64,000 nucleotides of DNA from Legionella cherrii (GCF_900635815.1 NZ_LR134173.1:1334001-1398000), one strand, 5' to 3'; positions 7,997-17,114 are shown, counted from the stretch's first letter. Notes: generated from the sequence alone by a model not told the origin. Made by a program: numbers and translations.

Positions 7997-8161
7997 ATGG
8001 ATGACATTGATTTAATAAAAAAATATATAGGTTATGAATATCTAAGGGATGATATTCAGAACAACATTGAGATGGATAAGCTAGATAAAAAACAATATCC
8101 TCATACTAATTCTATATTTGTAATCAGTGGTAAAACAGATTGTTCACTATGGGTCGATTAA
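7997..8161 (+). CDS. Split-borosin precursor peptide (locus 2)
   Basis: 54 residues from ATG 7997, chosen over GTG 7967 because AAAGGAGA ends 6 nt upstream. It begins MDDIDLIKKYIGYEYL and ends TNSIFVISGKTDCSLWVD. The SIFVISGK stretch is reminiscent of the SonA core, which I recall as containing LVIS with methylated Ile/Val; Val-Ile here would be the first candidates. The stop lies 13 nt inside the following methyltransferase gene, a tight coupling expected for a substrate-enzyme pair. The precursor differs clearly in sequence from the one at 4783. Identification rests on context and size. Confidence 0.7.
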   Translation: MDDIDLIKKYIGYEYLRDDIQNNIEMDKLDKKQYPHTNSIFVISGKTDCSLWVD

Positions 8162-8907
8162 TAGTAATTGGTTCTGGTATTAAATCGATAGCTCATTTAA
8201 CTGAAGAGTCATTAGTCTTATTAAGAAATTCTGAGAAACTTCTTTTTTTAGTAAACGATAAGATTATGTCGGATTTCTTAAAAAGAGAGCATCAAAATAG
8301 TGAATCATTAGATGAGATATATTTCAACTATACCAATAGACAAGATTCATATAAAAATTTAACTGACAAAATTATCTCTGATTATTGTTTATACAGCAGT
8401 GTCTGTGTAGTTTTGTACGGACATCCTGCTTTTTTTGCTGATTTTGCTTTAAATGCTGTTATAAAAATAAGGCAGCAGGGAGGTACAGCTTATGTATTGC
8501 CAGCCATTTCTTCACTAGATTGTTTATTTGCTGACTTACTTATTAATCCGGGGCAAGGAGGACTTTGCGTTTATGATGCAACTGATTTGTTAATTTATAA
8601 AAAAAATATAGATGTAAATTCAAATTTAGTTTTATATCAAGTAAGTAGCTTGGGTATGAACGATATCAACATTTCCAAGTATTTAAATGTTCTTAAAGAA
8701 TATTTAATGGCATATTATCCACCTGATCATGAATTGGCTGTGTACACTGCATCACAAACACCTGGCAAAATATTTTCTAATGAAGTAAAAGAATTAAAAG
8801 ATCTAGCCATAGAAAATATTTCTCATATATCAACTATATTTATACCTCCTCTAAAGAGAGGAGAATTAAATTCTAATATATTGGAATTATTTAATTATAT
8901 TATTTGA
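8149..8907 (+). CDS. Borosin-type peptide backbone alpha-N-methyltransferase (locus 2)
   Basis: 252 residues from ATG 8149, overlapping the precursor by 13 nt. It is homologous throughout to the enzyme at 4976: IVIGSGIKSIAHLT, YGHPAFFADF near 90-99, LPAISSLDCLFADL near 117-130 and VYDATDLLIY. The catalytic pattern Tyr58-x5-Arg64-x3-Tyr68 (YFNYTNRQDSY) is intact. No fused core. It would methylate the backbone of the 54-residue precursor using SAM. The 3' end overlaps the convergent partner gene by 21 nt. No MFS gene follows; a POT-type transporter lies beyond the partner gene. Confidence 0.88.
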   Translation: MGRLIVIGSGIKSIAHLTEESLVLLRNSEKLLFLVNDKIMSDFLKREHQNSESLDEIYFNYTNRQDSYKNLTDKIISDYCLYSSVCVVLYGHPAFFADFALNAVIKIRQQGGTAYVLPAISSLDCLFADLLINPGQGGLCVYDATDLLIYKKNIDVNSNLVLYQVSSLGMNDINISKYLNVLKEYLMAYYPPDHELAVYTASQTPGKIFSNEVKELKDLAIENISHISTIFIPPLKRGELNSNILELFNYII

Positions 8908-10203
8908 TCTTGAAATTCTTAAACAACCTCTAAAAAACTTAGCATCATTAGATATATCTAATTTCTTATATTTGGAAATTTGAAATCTTACGTCATGCTC
9001 AGTAATTTGTTTTGCAAGTAAAATATTATCTTTTGGATCCGATGGCTTATTATGAAAAAAAGAAAGTTTTATGTTTTGACAAGCCCAATATAAATCGCTG
9101 CCGAAAGAATTGGAGTCATCTGAAGAAAATTCGTCTAAATAAGAGATAAGAATTTTCCTTAGTACAGCTAATTCTTGGTAAGTGCTGTTATTCATTCTAA
9201 TTTTGAAAGTATTTATTTTTTTGCTTGGCTGCTGAAGAGAATAATATATGTGCTCTAAGTTATTATTAAAACTAGAAGGTACCATTAAGATCGGAGAATA
9301 AGTTAGCTGGTATATTTTATGGTATATTTCTTGTATAGGTTCTACAGGAAGAAGTTTAGAATTTTGTGCCGGAATATATCCAATACCTTTTCCCATTATT
9401 ATATTGAAAATATATTTGGCAGTATCGATGAGAAAGGGAGTAGGTCTATGTTTATTTACACTGTTCGAAGTCATAAATAAATCATTATAAAATGAATTAT
9501 ACAAGTCCCGACTAATTCTTTTTCTTAAATTCTCTGAAAAAAAGAATTTTACACCTAGCCATGCTGGGTTATTTCTTATCTCATCTATCCATTGTTTCGA
9601 AAAAAATAAAATCGTGCTACGCCAGTCTTTGTAATATCCTGTTTTATATAGTATTTCTCTAAACAAAGCATAGTGCTCATTAGGATCTTTAGGGGCTTCA
9701 GATTCAATACCTAAGGCTAACTGAATTTTTTTATGGTGAACCTTGCATCCTATATTTGGTAACATAAAAATAGATTTTACACCTGAATGGAGAGATATAG
9801 TATTATTTTCAATTGTTTGTTCTTCCTGGAAAATAATTTGTTGATTAAAAATTGTACCTTCACCTTGCACTGCAAAAGGAAATATTACATTACTTTCTTC
9901 GTAAGACCATTCACAATAATTCTCCATTATTAATCCAAGGGGAGAGCTATTTTTTCCGTAATCCAAATCTTTTGCTATTTCATTTGGAATAATATTAGAT
10001 CCTAGATAAGATTCATTACCAGTATGATCGGGGATAAAGAAATAACTTTTAGAGCCTATTACCTTACCATAATCATATGTAGCAAGATAAAGTGGCATAG
10101 AAGATACAGGAGATATACTTTCAATTAAATTAAAGAAATTTTTATTAATAATTTTGATTTTATCCTTGACTTCATCCCAATTAGTTTTAATTATAGTGCT
10201 CAA
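8887..10203 (-). CDS. Unrecognised 438-residue partner protein of the borosin locus
   Basis: I do not recognise a family. There is no signal peptide and no membrane segment. Notable stretches are LATYDYGKVIGSKSYFFIPD, NVIFPFAVQGEGTIF, SIFMLPNIGCKVHHKK, GKGIGYIPAQ and a C-terminal KFFRGCLRISR. Soluble, with scattered Cys (IGCKVHH, WACQN, FRGCL). A truncated relative of its C-terminus sits in borosin locus 1, so the association with these loci is recurrent. It faces the methyltransferase tail to tail and the POT transporter head to head. It could be a modifying enzyme, a peptidase or a ligand-binding protein; sequence alone does not decide. Confidence 0.75.
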   Translation of the reverse strand: MSTIIKTNWDEVKDKIKIINKNFFNLIESISPVSSMPLYLATYDYGKVIGSKSYFFIPDHTGNESYLGSNIIPNEIAKDLDYGKNSSPLGLIMENYCEWSYEESNVIFPFAVQGEGTIFNQQIIFQEEQTIENNTISLHSGVKSIFMLPNIGCKVHHKKIQLALGIESEAPKDPNEHYALFREILYKTGYYKDWRSTILFFSKQWIDEIRNNPAWLGVKFFFSENLRKRISRDLYNSFYNDLFMTSNSVNKHRPTPFLIDTAKYIFNIIMGKGIGYIPAQNSKLLPVEPIQEIYHKIYQLTYSPILMVPSSFNNNLEHIYYSLQQPSKKINTFKIRMNNSTYQELAVLRKILISYLDEFSSDDSNSFGSDLYWACQNIKLSFFHNKPSDPKDNILLAKQITEHDVRFQISKYKKLDISNDAKFFRGCLRISRSNNIIK

Positions 10204-10311
10204 TTTTTTATCCCTAATTTAATGTAAAAAAATCCCAGTTAAAAATTTACATAACAAAAATGATAGTTAAAATTATCATACAGAATTTAATCGGTAAAGG
10301 ATTACAAAGTA
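10204..10311. promoter_or_regulatory. Divergent promoter region between partner gene and POT transporter
   Basis: Very AT-rich 108-bp gap between two divergent starts. AGTTAAAA occurs at 10237-10244 and 10265-10272. TTAAAAATTTACAT at 10239-10252 recurs identically at 12000-12013 before panD, a possible common site. No confident -35/-10 could be set. Confidence 0.4.
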
Positions 10312-11772
10312 ATGTTTTCATTGAGAAAAAAAGGAATCAGCCTCAACTTACTTCATTTAATTAGCGGGATTGTTACATTTAGCTATGCAGTTTTGTTTTC
10401 ATCGCTAGTATTATATTTAACTAGAGGATTGGGTTATACCAAAACTGAAGCCAATTCTTATATCGGGATGTTTTTGGCTTTTAATTTCGCATTACATCTT
10501 GTTGCTGGATATTTGGGAGGCCGAATTATTAGTAATAGGGTTCTATTAATCACATCCACATCTCTTCAGGTTATAGGTACATATATTTTAAGTTTGTCAT
10601 CTTCAACTGGTTTAATGTATGGATTAAGTTTATTTTTGATAGGTTGCGGAATTAATTCTACTTCCTTAAAGTGCATTCTTACTCAGAAGATAGAAAATGA
10701 TGCAAATGGAGAAATCTCATTTTTCATCAACTATTCAGCTATTAATGCTGGATTTTTATTGGGATTTTTTGTTGGTGGGTATTATGAGTTTTATTCTAAT
10801 TATACTCGTCTCTTCGATATATGTAATATTTTTAATGTTCTCGCAGTTATCTCGATTATATTTAATTGGAGATCATATGAGTGTGGAATGGAACAAAGGA
10901 TAATTAGCTTTTTTAAGGAAATAACATTGGCGTTAGGAATAATGAGCATATTGTGCTTCCTTATTATAATAGGCTTTAGTTATGCATATTTTTCAAATAG
11001 TTTAGTTGTTGTTTTAGGTGTTTTTACAGTACTATTCTTAATTCATCAAAGTAAGATAACAAAAATCATTACTGAAAAAAGGAATATATACGCGTTTATT
11101 TTATTATCTCTATCATCAATAATATTTTGGACTTTATTTTATATTGGACCAATGGGTATAACATATTTTTTAAAAGAAAATATAAAAGCCCAGATATTTA
11201 GAGTTGTTATTCCACCACAATGGTATATGAACCTAAACTCAATATTTGTGATTATATTCTCACCTATATTGGGTATTTTTTTCCAAAAACTAAAAAAATG
11301 CGGATTAGATTTAAGTCTATCCCACAAATTTATAATTGCCATAACATTTATTGGTATCTCCTTTTTTGTATTTTCATTGGGAATTATTAATTCAGATGAT
11401 TCTGGTTTTGTATCTCCGTCTTGGGTTGCGCTTCATTTTATTTTGCAAGCATTTGGTGAGGTGTTTATAGCGCCAGTCGGTTATTCTATGGTAGGCGTAT
11501 TAGCTCCTCAAAGGTTACAAGGTATAATGATGGGTTTTTGGATGATGGTATCTGGTATAGCGGCTTCTTTAGCTAATTTTCTCTCAAATTCGATTCACTA
11601 TGAAATACCATTAGATCCATTGAGCAGCAATCCTAACTATTTAAGTTTTTTTGATAAATTAGGAGCATCCGCATTGTTTTTTGCAACTATTATGCTCTTT
11701 TTTTCAAAGAGAATTGATCACCTTATTGTAAAAAATTATGAAAACGACTGTTCCTGTCAGGGCACCTCATAA
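10312..11772 (+). CDS. POT/PTR-family proton-dependent peptide transporter
   Basis: 486 residues with about 12-14 membrane segments. N-terminal layout (LYLTRGLGYTKTEANSYIGMF, YLGGRIISNR) and the late motif QAFGEVFIAPVGYSMVG followed by APQRLQGIMMGFWMM are those of POT peptide transporters (DtpT type). Such proteins usually move di- and tripeptides with protons. Beside a borosin locus it may carry the processed peptide, but that is inference. A short hairpin follows the stop. Confidence 0.85.
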   Translation: MFSLRKKGISLNLLHLISGIVTFSYAVLFSSLVLYLTRGLGYTKTEANSYIGMFLAFNFALHLVAGYLGGRIISNRVLLITSTSLQVIGTYILSLSSSTGLMYGLSLFLIGCGINSTSLKCILTQKIENDANGEISFFINYSAINAGFLLGFFVGGYYEFYSNYTRLFDICNIFNVLAVISIIFNWRSYECGMEQRIISFFKEITLALGIMSILCFLIIIGFSYAYFSNSLVVVLGVFTVLFLIHQSKITKIITEKRNIYAFILLSLSSIIFWTLFYIGPMGITYFLKENIKAQIFRVVIPPQWYMNLNSIFVIIFSPILGIFFQKLKKCGLDLSLSHKFIIAITFIGISFFVFSLGIINSDDSGFVSPSWVALHFILQAFGEVFIAPVGYSMVGVLAPQRLQGIMMGFWMMVSGIAASLANFLSNSIHYEIPLDPLSSNPNYLSFFDKLGASALFFATIMLFFSKRIDHLIVKNYENDCSCQGTS

Positions 11773-11825
11773 AAAATATTGAGATAGAATAGTAACATCT
11801 ATCCTCGGTATCTGCTTTATTAAGA

Positions 11826-11846
11826 AGTATCCTCGATACTATTTTT
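11826..11846 (+). terminator. Hairpin with T-run after the POT transporter
   Basis: AGTATC / GATACT around a CTC loop, followed by ATTTTT. Short 6-bp stem, but well placed 54 nt after the transporter stop. The remaining gap to panD is AT-rich with a 12-bp palindrome TTTACATGTAAA at 12007-12018. Confidence 0.5.
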
Positions 11847-12091
11847 ACTCGCTAAAAAATATGTTGCTTTCTAGATTTCACCTCACCTTAACCCATCTCG
11901 GATGTTAGGGCTAAGGAAGATATTGGACCATTAGAATGGAATCATAAGATCAGTTAATTAAACTGTTTATAAAAACACCAGTAAGACTTTTATTTTCCAT
12001 TAAAAATTTACATGTAAAAAAAAAATTTTTTCATTGTTTAATTACGACTAAATTGCTCATCGATAAGGAATTAATAATAAAAGGAGCAATC

Positions 12092-12481
12092 ATGTTAGTT
12101 ACAATGTTAAAAGCAAAAATTCATCGAGCAACAATAACTCAGGCAAATCTGAATTATATAGGAAGTATCACTATTGATGAAAATTTACTACAAGAAACTG
12201 GAATACAGGAAAATGAAAAAGTTCAAATTGTGGATATAAATAACGGTTCACGATTTGAAACTTATGTAATAAAAGGGCGCAAAGGAAGTGGGGAGATTTG
12301 TGTGAATGGAGCGGCGGCAAGGCTTGTTCATGAAGGTGATAAAATTATAATTATTTGTTACTGCAATCTTAATGAAAATCAGGTATCAAAACATATCCCC
12401 AAAGTTGTTTTTATGAATGAAGATAATACCATCCACAGTCGTTCAGACCAGGAACTTCCTAATACCTTATTTGTAAATTAG
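12092..12481 (+). CDS. panD: Aspartate 1-decarboxylase proenzyme
   Basis: 129 residues from ATG 12092 (AAGGAG 6 nt upstream; an in-frame upstream TTG at 12053 is less likely). It self-cleaves at Gly24-Ser25 (YIGSITID) to form the pyruvoyl group; this start places the site exactly at the E. coli numbering. Other family marks are [27 protein letters not shown] and [11 protein letters not shown]. It makes beta-alanine from L-aspartate, normally for pantothenate. Here panB/panC are absent; it heads an operon with ATP-grasp ligases, a racemase and an exporter, suggesting beta-alanine for a small peptide. Confidence 0.93.
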   Translation: MLVTMLKAKIHRATITQANLNYIGSITIDENLLQETGIQENEKVQIVDINNGSRFETYVIKGRKGSGEICVNGAAARLVHEGDKIIIICYCNLNENQVSKHIPKVVFMNEDNTIHSRSDQELPNTLFVN

Positions 12482-12568
12482 CTCAATATCAAAAATTCAA
12501 ATAACAAGAAATTTAAACTAAATCGTTATCTCTCAAGATAATCAAATTACATCAATTGGAGAATTATT

Positions 12569-13669
12569 ATGGACAATACTGTAAATCCCAAAATTAGCTT
12601 TATCTTTGGTGGTGTTTCTGTTGAACGCGATCTTTCTTTGAGAACTTTTCACAGCATTTATTCTGAGTTACAGCATCAAGTAAAAGATACAAACCTATAT
12701 CAATATGTCTACTATGTAACTGAAGGAGGTTTTGTTATTAGAAAACCATGTGATTTTGAGAAAGATCCTGATTATTACATGACGAGCAAAAAAGCTCCAA
12801 TCTCAATTATCGAAGCATTCCAACAGATTAAAAAAAATAATGAATATGTATTTTCTTTATTATATGGGCAGTTTGGTGAGGATGGACATATTCAAGGTTT
12901 AGGAAAAATATTCGATATAAAAAATTCGTTTGGATCAGTGCTTTCTTCTAGCCTAACTAAAAGTAAATTTCACTGCTCAAAATACATTGAATCCATGTAT
13001 CCCGAGCTAGAGCCAATACCGATGCTCTCAATCAGAGATGCAAGCATCTCACATATCAAGTCAAAGTTATTGCTTTTTTATAATCAAGAAATAGTGATTA
13101 AACCTAATTCACTTGGCACAAGTATGTTTACTGAGCGTATGTTGCTCAATGAAAATTCAATCGATGCTGCGATAAACTTAATCATGGATATCTTAAAGAT
13201 CGATAATATTGCTCTTTTACAGAAGTATATCCCAGGGGAGGAATATTCTTGTGGCTGCATTGAAAATCTGGGAACTATTGAGGTGTTACCTCTAATTTTG
13301 GTGAGAACCCGAAATAGATTTTTTGGTCGTAAAGAAAAACTATGTAAGTTTGGAGTGAGTGAGCGAATTATCCCCCAATCTTATAATAAATTTACAACTC
13401 AAATTGCTGATATCTCTAAACGAATTTTCTCTGATTTAATGTTTGAAAACATGTTTCGACTTGATTTTATTGTTTCAGAAGGGAAGATTTATTTCCTTGA
13501 AGTTAATTCATTGCCTGGATTAAGTCATGCTAGCTTTTTCCCGAAAATGCTCAAAGAAATCAATATCTCAATGTCTGATTTTATTCAGTTGACATTTAAA
13601 AACAGTCTAAACAGGAAGAATAAAACAAGTAATTATAATGAAGAAATGGACTTACGAGGTGCAGCATGA
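12569..13669 (+). CDS. D-alanine-D-alanine ligase-like ATP-grasp enzyme
   Basis: 366 residues, GGAG 7 nt before ATG. Ddl family signatures: FGGVSVERDLSLR near 13-25, LLYGQFGEDGHIQGLG near 92-107, the ATP-grasp core (IVIKPNSLGTS; ALLQKYIPGEEYSCG) and FLEVNSLPGLSHASFFPK near 308-325 with the metal ligands Glu and Asn. It ligates carboxylate to amine with ATP. Divergent from housekeeping Ddl and embedded between panD and a racemase, so substrates may be a D-amino acid and beta-alanine rather than D-Ala. The 3' end overlaps the racemase start by 4 nt (ATGA). Confidence 0.85.
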   Translation: MDNTVNPKISFIFGGVSVERDLSLRTFHSIYSELQHQVKDTNLYQYVYYVTEGGFVIRKPCDFEKDPDYYMTSKKAPISIIEAFQQIKKNNEYVFSLLYGQFGEDGHIQGLGKIFDIKNSFGSVLSSSLTKSKFHCSKYIESMYPELEPIPMLSIRDASISHIKSKLLLFYNQEIVIKPNSLGTSMFTERMLLNENSIDAAINLIMDILKIDNIALLQKYIPGEEYSCGCIENLGTIEVLPLILVRTRNRFFGRKEKLCKFGVSERIIPQSYNKFTTQIADISKRIFSDLMFENMFRLDFIVSEGKIYFLEVNSLPGLSHASFFPKMLKEINISMSDFIQLTFKNSLNRKNKTSNYNEEMDLRGAA

Positions 13670-14364
13670 AGTGCATTGGTTTACTGGGTGGTGTTAGCTG
13701 GGCTTCTACAATGGAATACTATAAGCGACTTAATTTAACCATTAATAGAGCAAAAGGAAAAAATCACTCAGCCAAAATAGTAATGTATAGTTTTGATTTC
13801 GAAGAAATTCTTGAGCATCAAAAAAAACAAAATGAAGTGATGGAATTAAGATTACTTCAAGAAAAAGTGATTTTGTTGGATAAGGCGGGTTCAGATGTAA
13901 TCGCAATTTGTTCTAATACTACGAATAAGTTGGCGAATCAATTGGATGCTAAGATCCACAAAAAATTAATTAACATCATTGATGCAACCGGTGATTATTT
14001 ACATCGTTTGGGTGCACAAAAAGTGGGTTTAATTGGCACTCGTTATACAATGGAGCAAGATTTTTATAAAAATAATCTGCTTAAAAAAGGACTTCAAGTG
14101 GTAACTCCCGATGCTTATGATCGGGAGTTGCTTCATCAGATCATTTATCATGAACTATGTCACGGTATTGTCACGAGTAAATCAAAAGAGATCGTCCTAA
14201 ATATTATTAATAAATTAGCCTCGAGTTACCATTTAGATGGGGTCATACTTGGTTGTACGGAGTTGCCTCTATTGGTATCAAAAGCGGATGTTAATATCCC
14301 ACTGTTTGATACGATTGAAATACATGTAAATGCAATTATAACAAAAATTGAACGACTTAATTAG
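13666..14364 (+). CDS. Aspartate/glutamate racemase family protein
   Basis: 232 residues; start overlaps the ligase stop. RacX/YgeA-type motifs: GLLGGVSWASTMEYY at the N-terminus, the first catalytic Cys in AICSNTTNK near 83 and the second in ILGCTELPLLV near 197. A cofactor-independent two-Cys racemase that would provide D-Asp, D-Glu or another D-amino acid. In this operon it probably supplies a D-residue for the neighbouring ATP-grasp ligases. Confidence 0.88.
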   Translation: MKCIGLLGGVSWASTMEYYKRLNLTINRAKGKNHSAKIVMYSFDFEEILEHQKKQNEVMELRLLQEKVILLDKAGSDVIAICSNTTNKLANQLDAKIHKKLINIIDATGDYLHRLGAQKVGLIGTRYTMEQDFYKNNLLKKGLQVVTPDAYDRELLHQIIYHELCHGIVTSKSKEIVLNIINKLASSYHLDGVILGCTELPLLVSKADVNIPLFDTIEIHVNAIITKIERLN

Positions 14365-14373
14365 GGGTATAAT

Positions 14374-15604
14374 AATGAGATTTTTTAACCCTAATTTAAA
14401 GCTGATTTGGTGTTTGCTATTTGGCATTGTTTGCGTGAACTCAGCAAAATTTATGTGCCTTCCTTTTTTAATCTTATTTCTTAATCATAATACCCACTTT
14501 TCATTATGGATAAGTGGTTTAGTCTGTGGAATTGCTCCCTTTTGTTCAATATTTGGTGGTTTTATTGGTGGACAATTATCGGATAAATATGGACGAATTC
14601 CACTATTATATATTTCGATTTTCACATCAGCCTGTATCTTTATATTATTAGGTTTAAGCTGGCAAATTAATTCTCGGTATCTTCAGTTAGCATTGATAGG
14701 CATGCTTAATGGAATGTTTGGGTTATTTTCTTCTTTCTTTCAACCGGTCGCACTCGCTTTAATCAGCGAATTAGTTGATAAAGAACATCGAGAGTTATTT
14801 TTTAACTTACGCTATGCCGCAATGAATATTGGTGCTGTTTTTGGACCTCTATTAGCAGTATATCTAGGAGTTACTTTATCTCCCATTGCTTTTTATATAT
14901 CAGGCTTCATGTATTGTAGTTTTGGCTGTTTCTTGTATGTCGTTCTCTTAAAGGAACCCAAACAAATTTTTAGAAACAAACAAAGCAATGTATCTTTATC
15001 TGAAACTTTTCGTGCTATTTCTTTAGATCGTAGGTTATTAAATTTCATTCTCTTTAATATAATATTTGCCTTATGTTACTCACAAATCGATTCAACTTTA
15101 GCTCAATTCATATCCCAGCAAATCGATGAGGGAGTTCGTGTTTATTCTTTAACGATTGCATTAAATGCATTGTTTGTGCTGATTGGACAGCTTCCAATTT
15201 TTCTATTGTGTCGGGGAATACCGAAGCATCAAGCTATTTTTTATGGTTGCTTTTTATTTTTCCTTGGCTGTTTGGGTTTTTCTTGTTGTGGTAACAAAGC
15301 AAGCTACTTTTACTATTCTATTTTAATTATCACTGTGGGTGAGTTGTTCATATTTCCTTTTGCATTCTTGTTTGTTGATGATATGGCACCTTCGCATTTG
15401 AAAGGTTCTTATTTTGGAGCATTAGCTTTTAGAGAGTTGGGCCTGGCTTTAGGACCAGTTTTAGGTGGGGCTATCCTTGAATCTTTTGGAGGTCAGATCC
15501 TGTTTATCATAATTGGAATGCTGTCATTGATTTCATATTTTTTTGTTTATTTAGGTGAGTGCGGGAAACCCACTTATGAAGCAGTCTTTAGGAAGAGCGT
15601 TTAA
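14374..15604 (+). CDS. MFS (DHA1-like) transporter of the panD operon
   Basis: About 409 residues, ATG 14374, 9 nt after the racemase stop. 12 hydrophobic segments; motif A GGQLSDKYGRIPLLY after TM2 is typical of drug/metabolite exporters. The position between a racemase and a ligase suggests export of the operon product. The last part (LKGSYFGALAFRELGLALGP) is also MFS-typical. Confidence 0.88.
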
Positions 15605-15619
15605 TAATATGGAGTAAAT

Positions 15620-16837
15620 ATGAGTAGAGCGATTTTATTTGTAAATGTTTCTGATAACCATAATTTGGTAAAAATAGAGGCTGCGAAAAATCTAGGGGTA
15701 AAGGTTTTTTTGATAGCTCCTCATTTGCCTGATTGGGCAAAAGCTATAGTTGATAAATTTATTCAGGCAGATACCACCAATTTTGCAGAGACTATTTCTG
15801 TTTTAAAAGAAGAGTATAAAGAGACACCTTTTGATGGTGTTATTACTATACTGGATAAGAGTGTTGAGTTGGTTGCAGCAATCGCTGAAGAATTTAAACT
15901 ACCTGGTAGCTCACTTGCAGCAGCAACTACAGTGAAACATAAATACAAAATGCGAGAAGCGCTGAAGAGGAGCGAGGTTCCCCATCCAAAATTTCAATTG
16001 GTAAAAACATTCAAGGACTTGCAAAATGCAGCAAATACTATCGGATTCCCATTAATATTCAAACCCGTAGCTGCATCAACAAGTGTCGCGGTTTTTAAAT
16101 TAAACAACCAAGCTGAACTCGAGGATGCATTTGCGCTGATGAGTACTTGTGATCGTGTCTCTTTTTGGTTGTATGCTGATGAGTATATTGCTGAGGAGTT
16201 TATGGCGGGGCAGGAAGTTAGTGTAGAAGGGATTATTAATCAATCTCAAGTTCATTTTGCGGGGATTACCAAAAAATTTGTAGAAAAGCCTGGTTTCACA
16301 GAATGGATGCATTGTTTCCCATATGAGCCGGAACCAGAGGTTTGTTCTTCAATTTATAAGGTGGTTGAAAAGGCCATTCATGCCGTTGGCATCAACAATT
16401 GTGCCTTTCATGTAGAAGTCATGTTGACCTCCGAAGGGCCTAAAATTGTTGAAGTGAACTCCCGAATGGCTGGTGGCTTTGTTTCAAGCCACCTTGTTCC
16501 ACTAGCCTCCGGAATTAATTTAGCGCAAGCAAGTATACAAACCGCACTTGGTGAACCGATTGAGTTAAAAGCGACTAAAAATAAATTTGCATGCGAACGA
16601 AATTTATTCGCCACCGAGAAGGGTACCATTATGGATTGGAAGCATGTTGAAGAAATGAGTAATCAACCTGGGGTGAGGGATTTTAAAATTTTGCGACAGG
16701 TCGATGAGTTGGTTACGGTTCCGCCGCAAGGATATGACCATTTATTATGTGCCGTGATTACCGAGGGAGACACCTTTGAAATGGCAATCGATTTAGCCGA
16801 TGCTGCTTTGAATCGGGTTCATTGTGTTTATCAGTAA
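15620..16837 (+). CDS. ATP-grasp amino-acid ligase (BacD / carnosine-synthase type)
   Basis: 405 residues, GGAG before ATG 15620. Pre-ATP-grasp Rossmann part (AILFVNVSDNHNLV; DGVITILDKSVELV), then KYKMREALKRSEVPHP, IFKPVAASTSVAVFK, EEFMAGQEVSVEGI near 194-207 and the metal-binding KIVEVNSRMAGGFVSSHL near 275-292. This is the layout of L-amino-acid ligases that make dipeptides (BacD, RizA, carnosine synthase). With beta-alanine from PanD upstream, a beta-alanyl or D-amino-acid dipeptide is a reasonable guess. Last gene of the operon; a run of T follows the stop. Confidence 0.85.
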   Translation: MSRAILFVNVSDNHNLVKIEAAKNLGVKVFLIAPHLPDWAKAIVDKFIQADTTNFAETISVLKEEYKETPFDGVITILDKSVELVAAIAEEFKLPGSSLAAATTVKHKYKMREALKRSEVPHPKFQLVKTFKDLQNAANTIGFPLIFKPVAASTSVAVFKLNNQAELEDAFALMSTCDRVSFWLYADEYIAEEFMAGQEVSVEGIINQSQVHFAGITKKFVEKPGFTEWMHCFPYEPEPEVCSSIYKVVEKAIHAVGINNCAFHVEVMLTSEGPKIVEVNSRMAGGFVSSHLVPLASGINLAQASIQTALGEPIELKATKNKFACERNLFATEKGTIMDWKHVEEMSNQPGVRDFKILRQVDELVTVPPQGYDHLLCAVITEGDTFEMAIDLADAALNRVHCVYQ

Positions 16838-16870
16838 ATGCTTTTTAAGACCCTATTTTTTTACTTTTTG

Positions 16871-17026
16871 TAATTGTCCCTTCCAAACGCACAGAGGGAA
16901 ATGAGGAGTGAGGAGAGGCGAGGCGAGCGTGGAAGTGGAGAGTACACGCAAGTACAGAAGCGATTTGAGCACTGCATCAATGAAGCAATTCCCCCCCTCA
17001 GTAGCGTTGGAAAAGAGGGGCAATTA
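16871..17026. repeat. About 156-bp intergenic element with imperfect inverted ends
   Basis: The left end TAATTGTCCCTTCCAAACGC is the imperfect reverse complement of the right end at 17004-17026 (GCGTTGGAAAAGAGGGGCAA plus TTA). The interior is G/A-rich (GAGGAGTGAGGAGAGGCGAGG). A degenerate REP-like motif (GCGGGCCAAGGCACGACC) follows at about 17036. Open frames across it are compositional, not genes. Confidence 0.5.
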
Positions 17027-17114
17027 CAGAATGGGCGGGCCAAGGCACGACCTAGGTGTTCGTGTTTTCAAGAGGATAGGCGCTGAACTATTTATTTGCT
17101 ATTTAAAAAATAAA

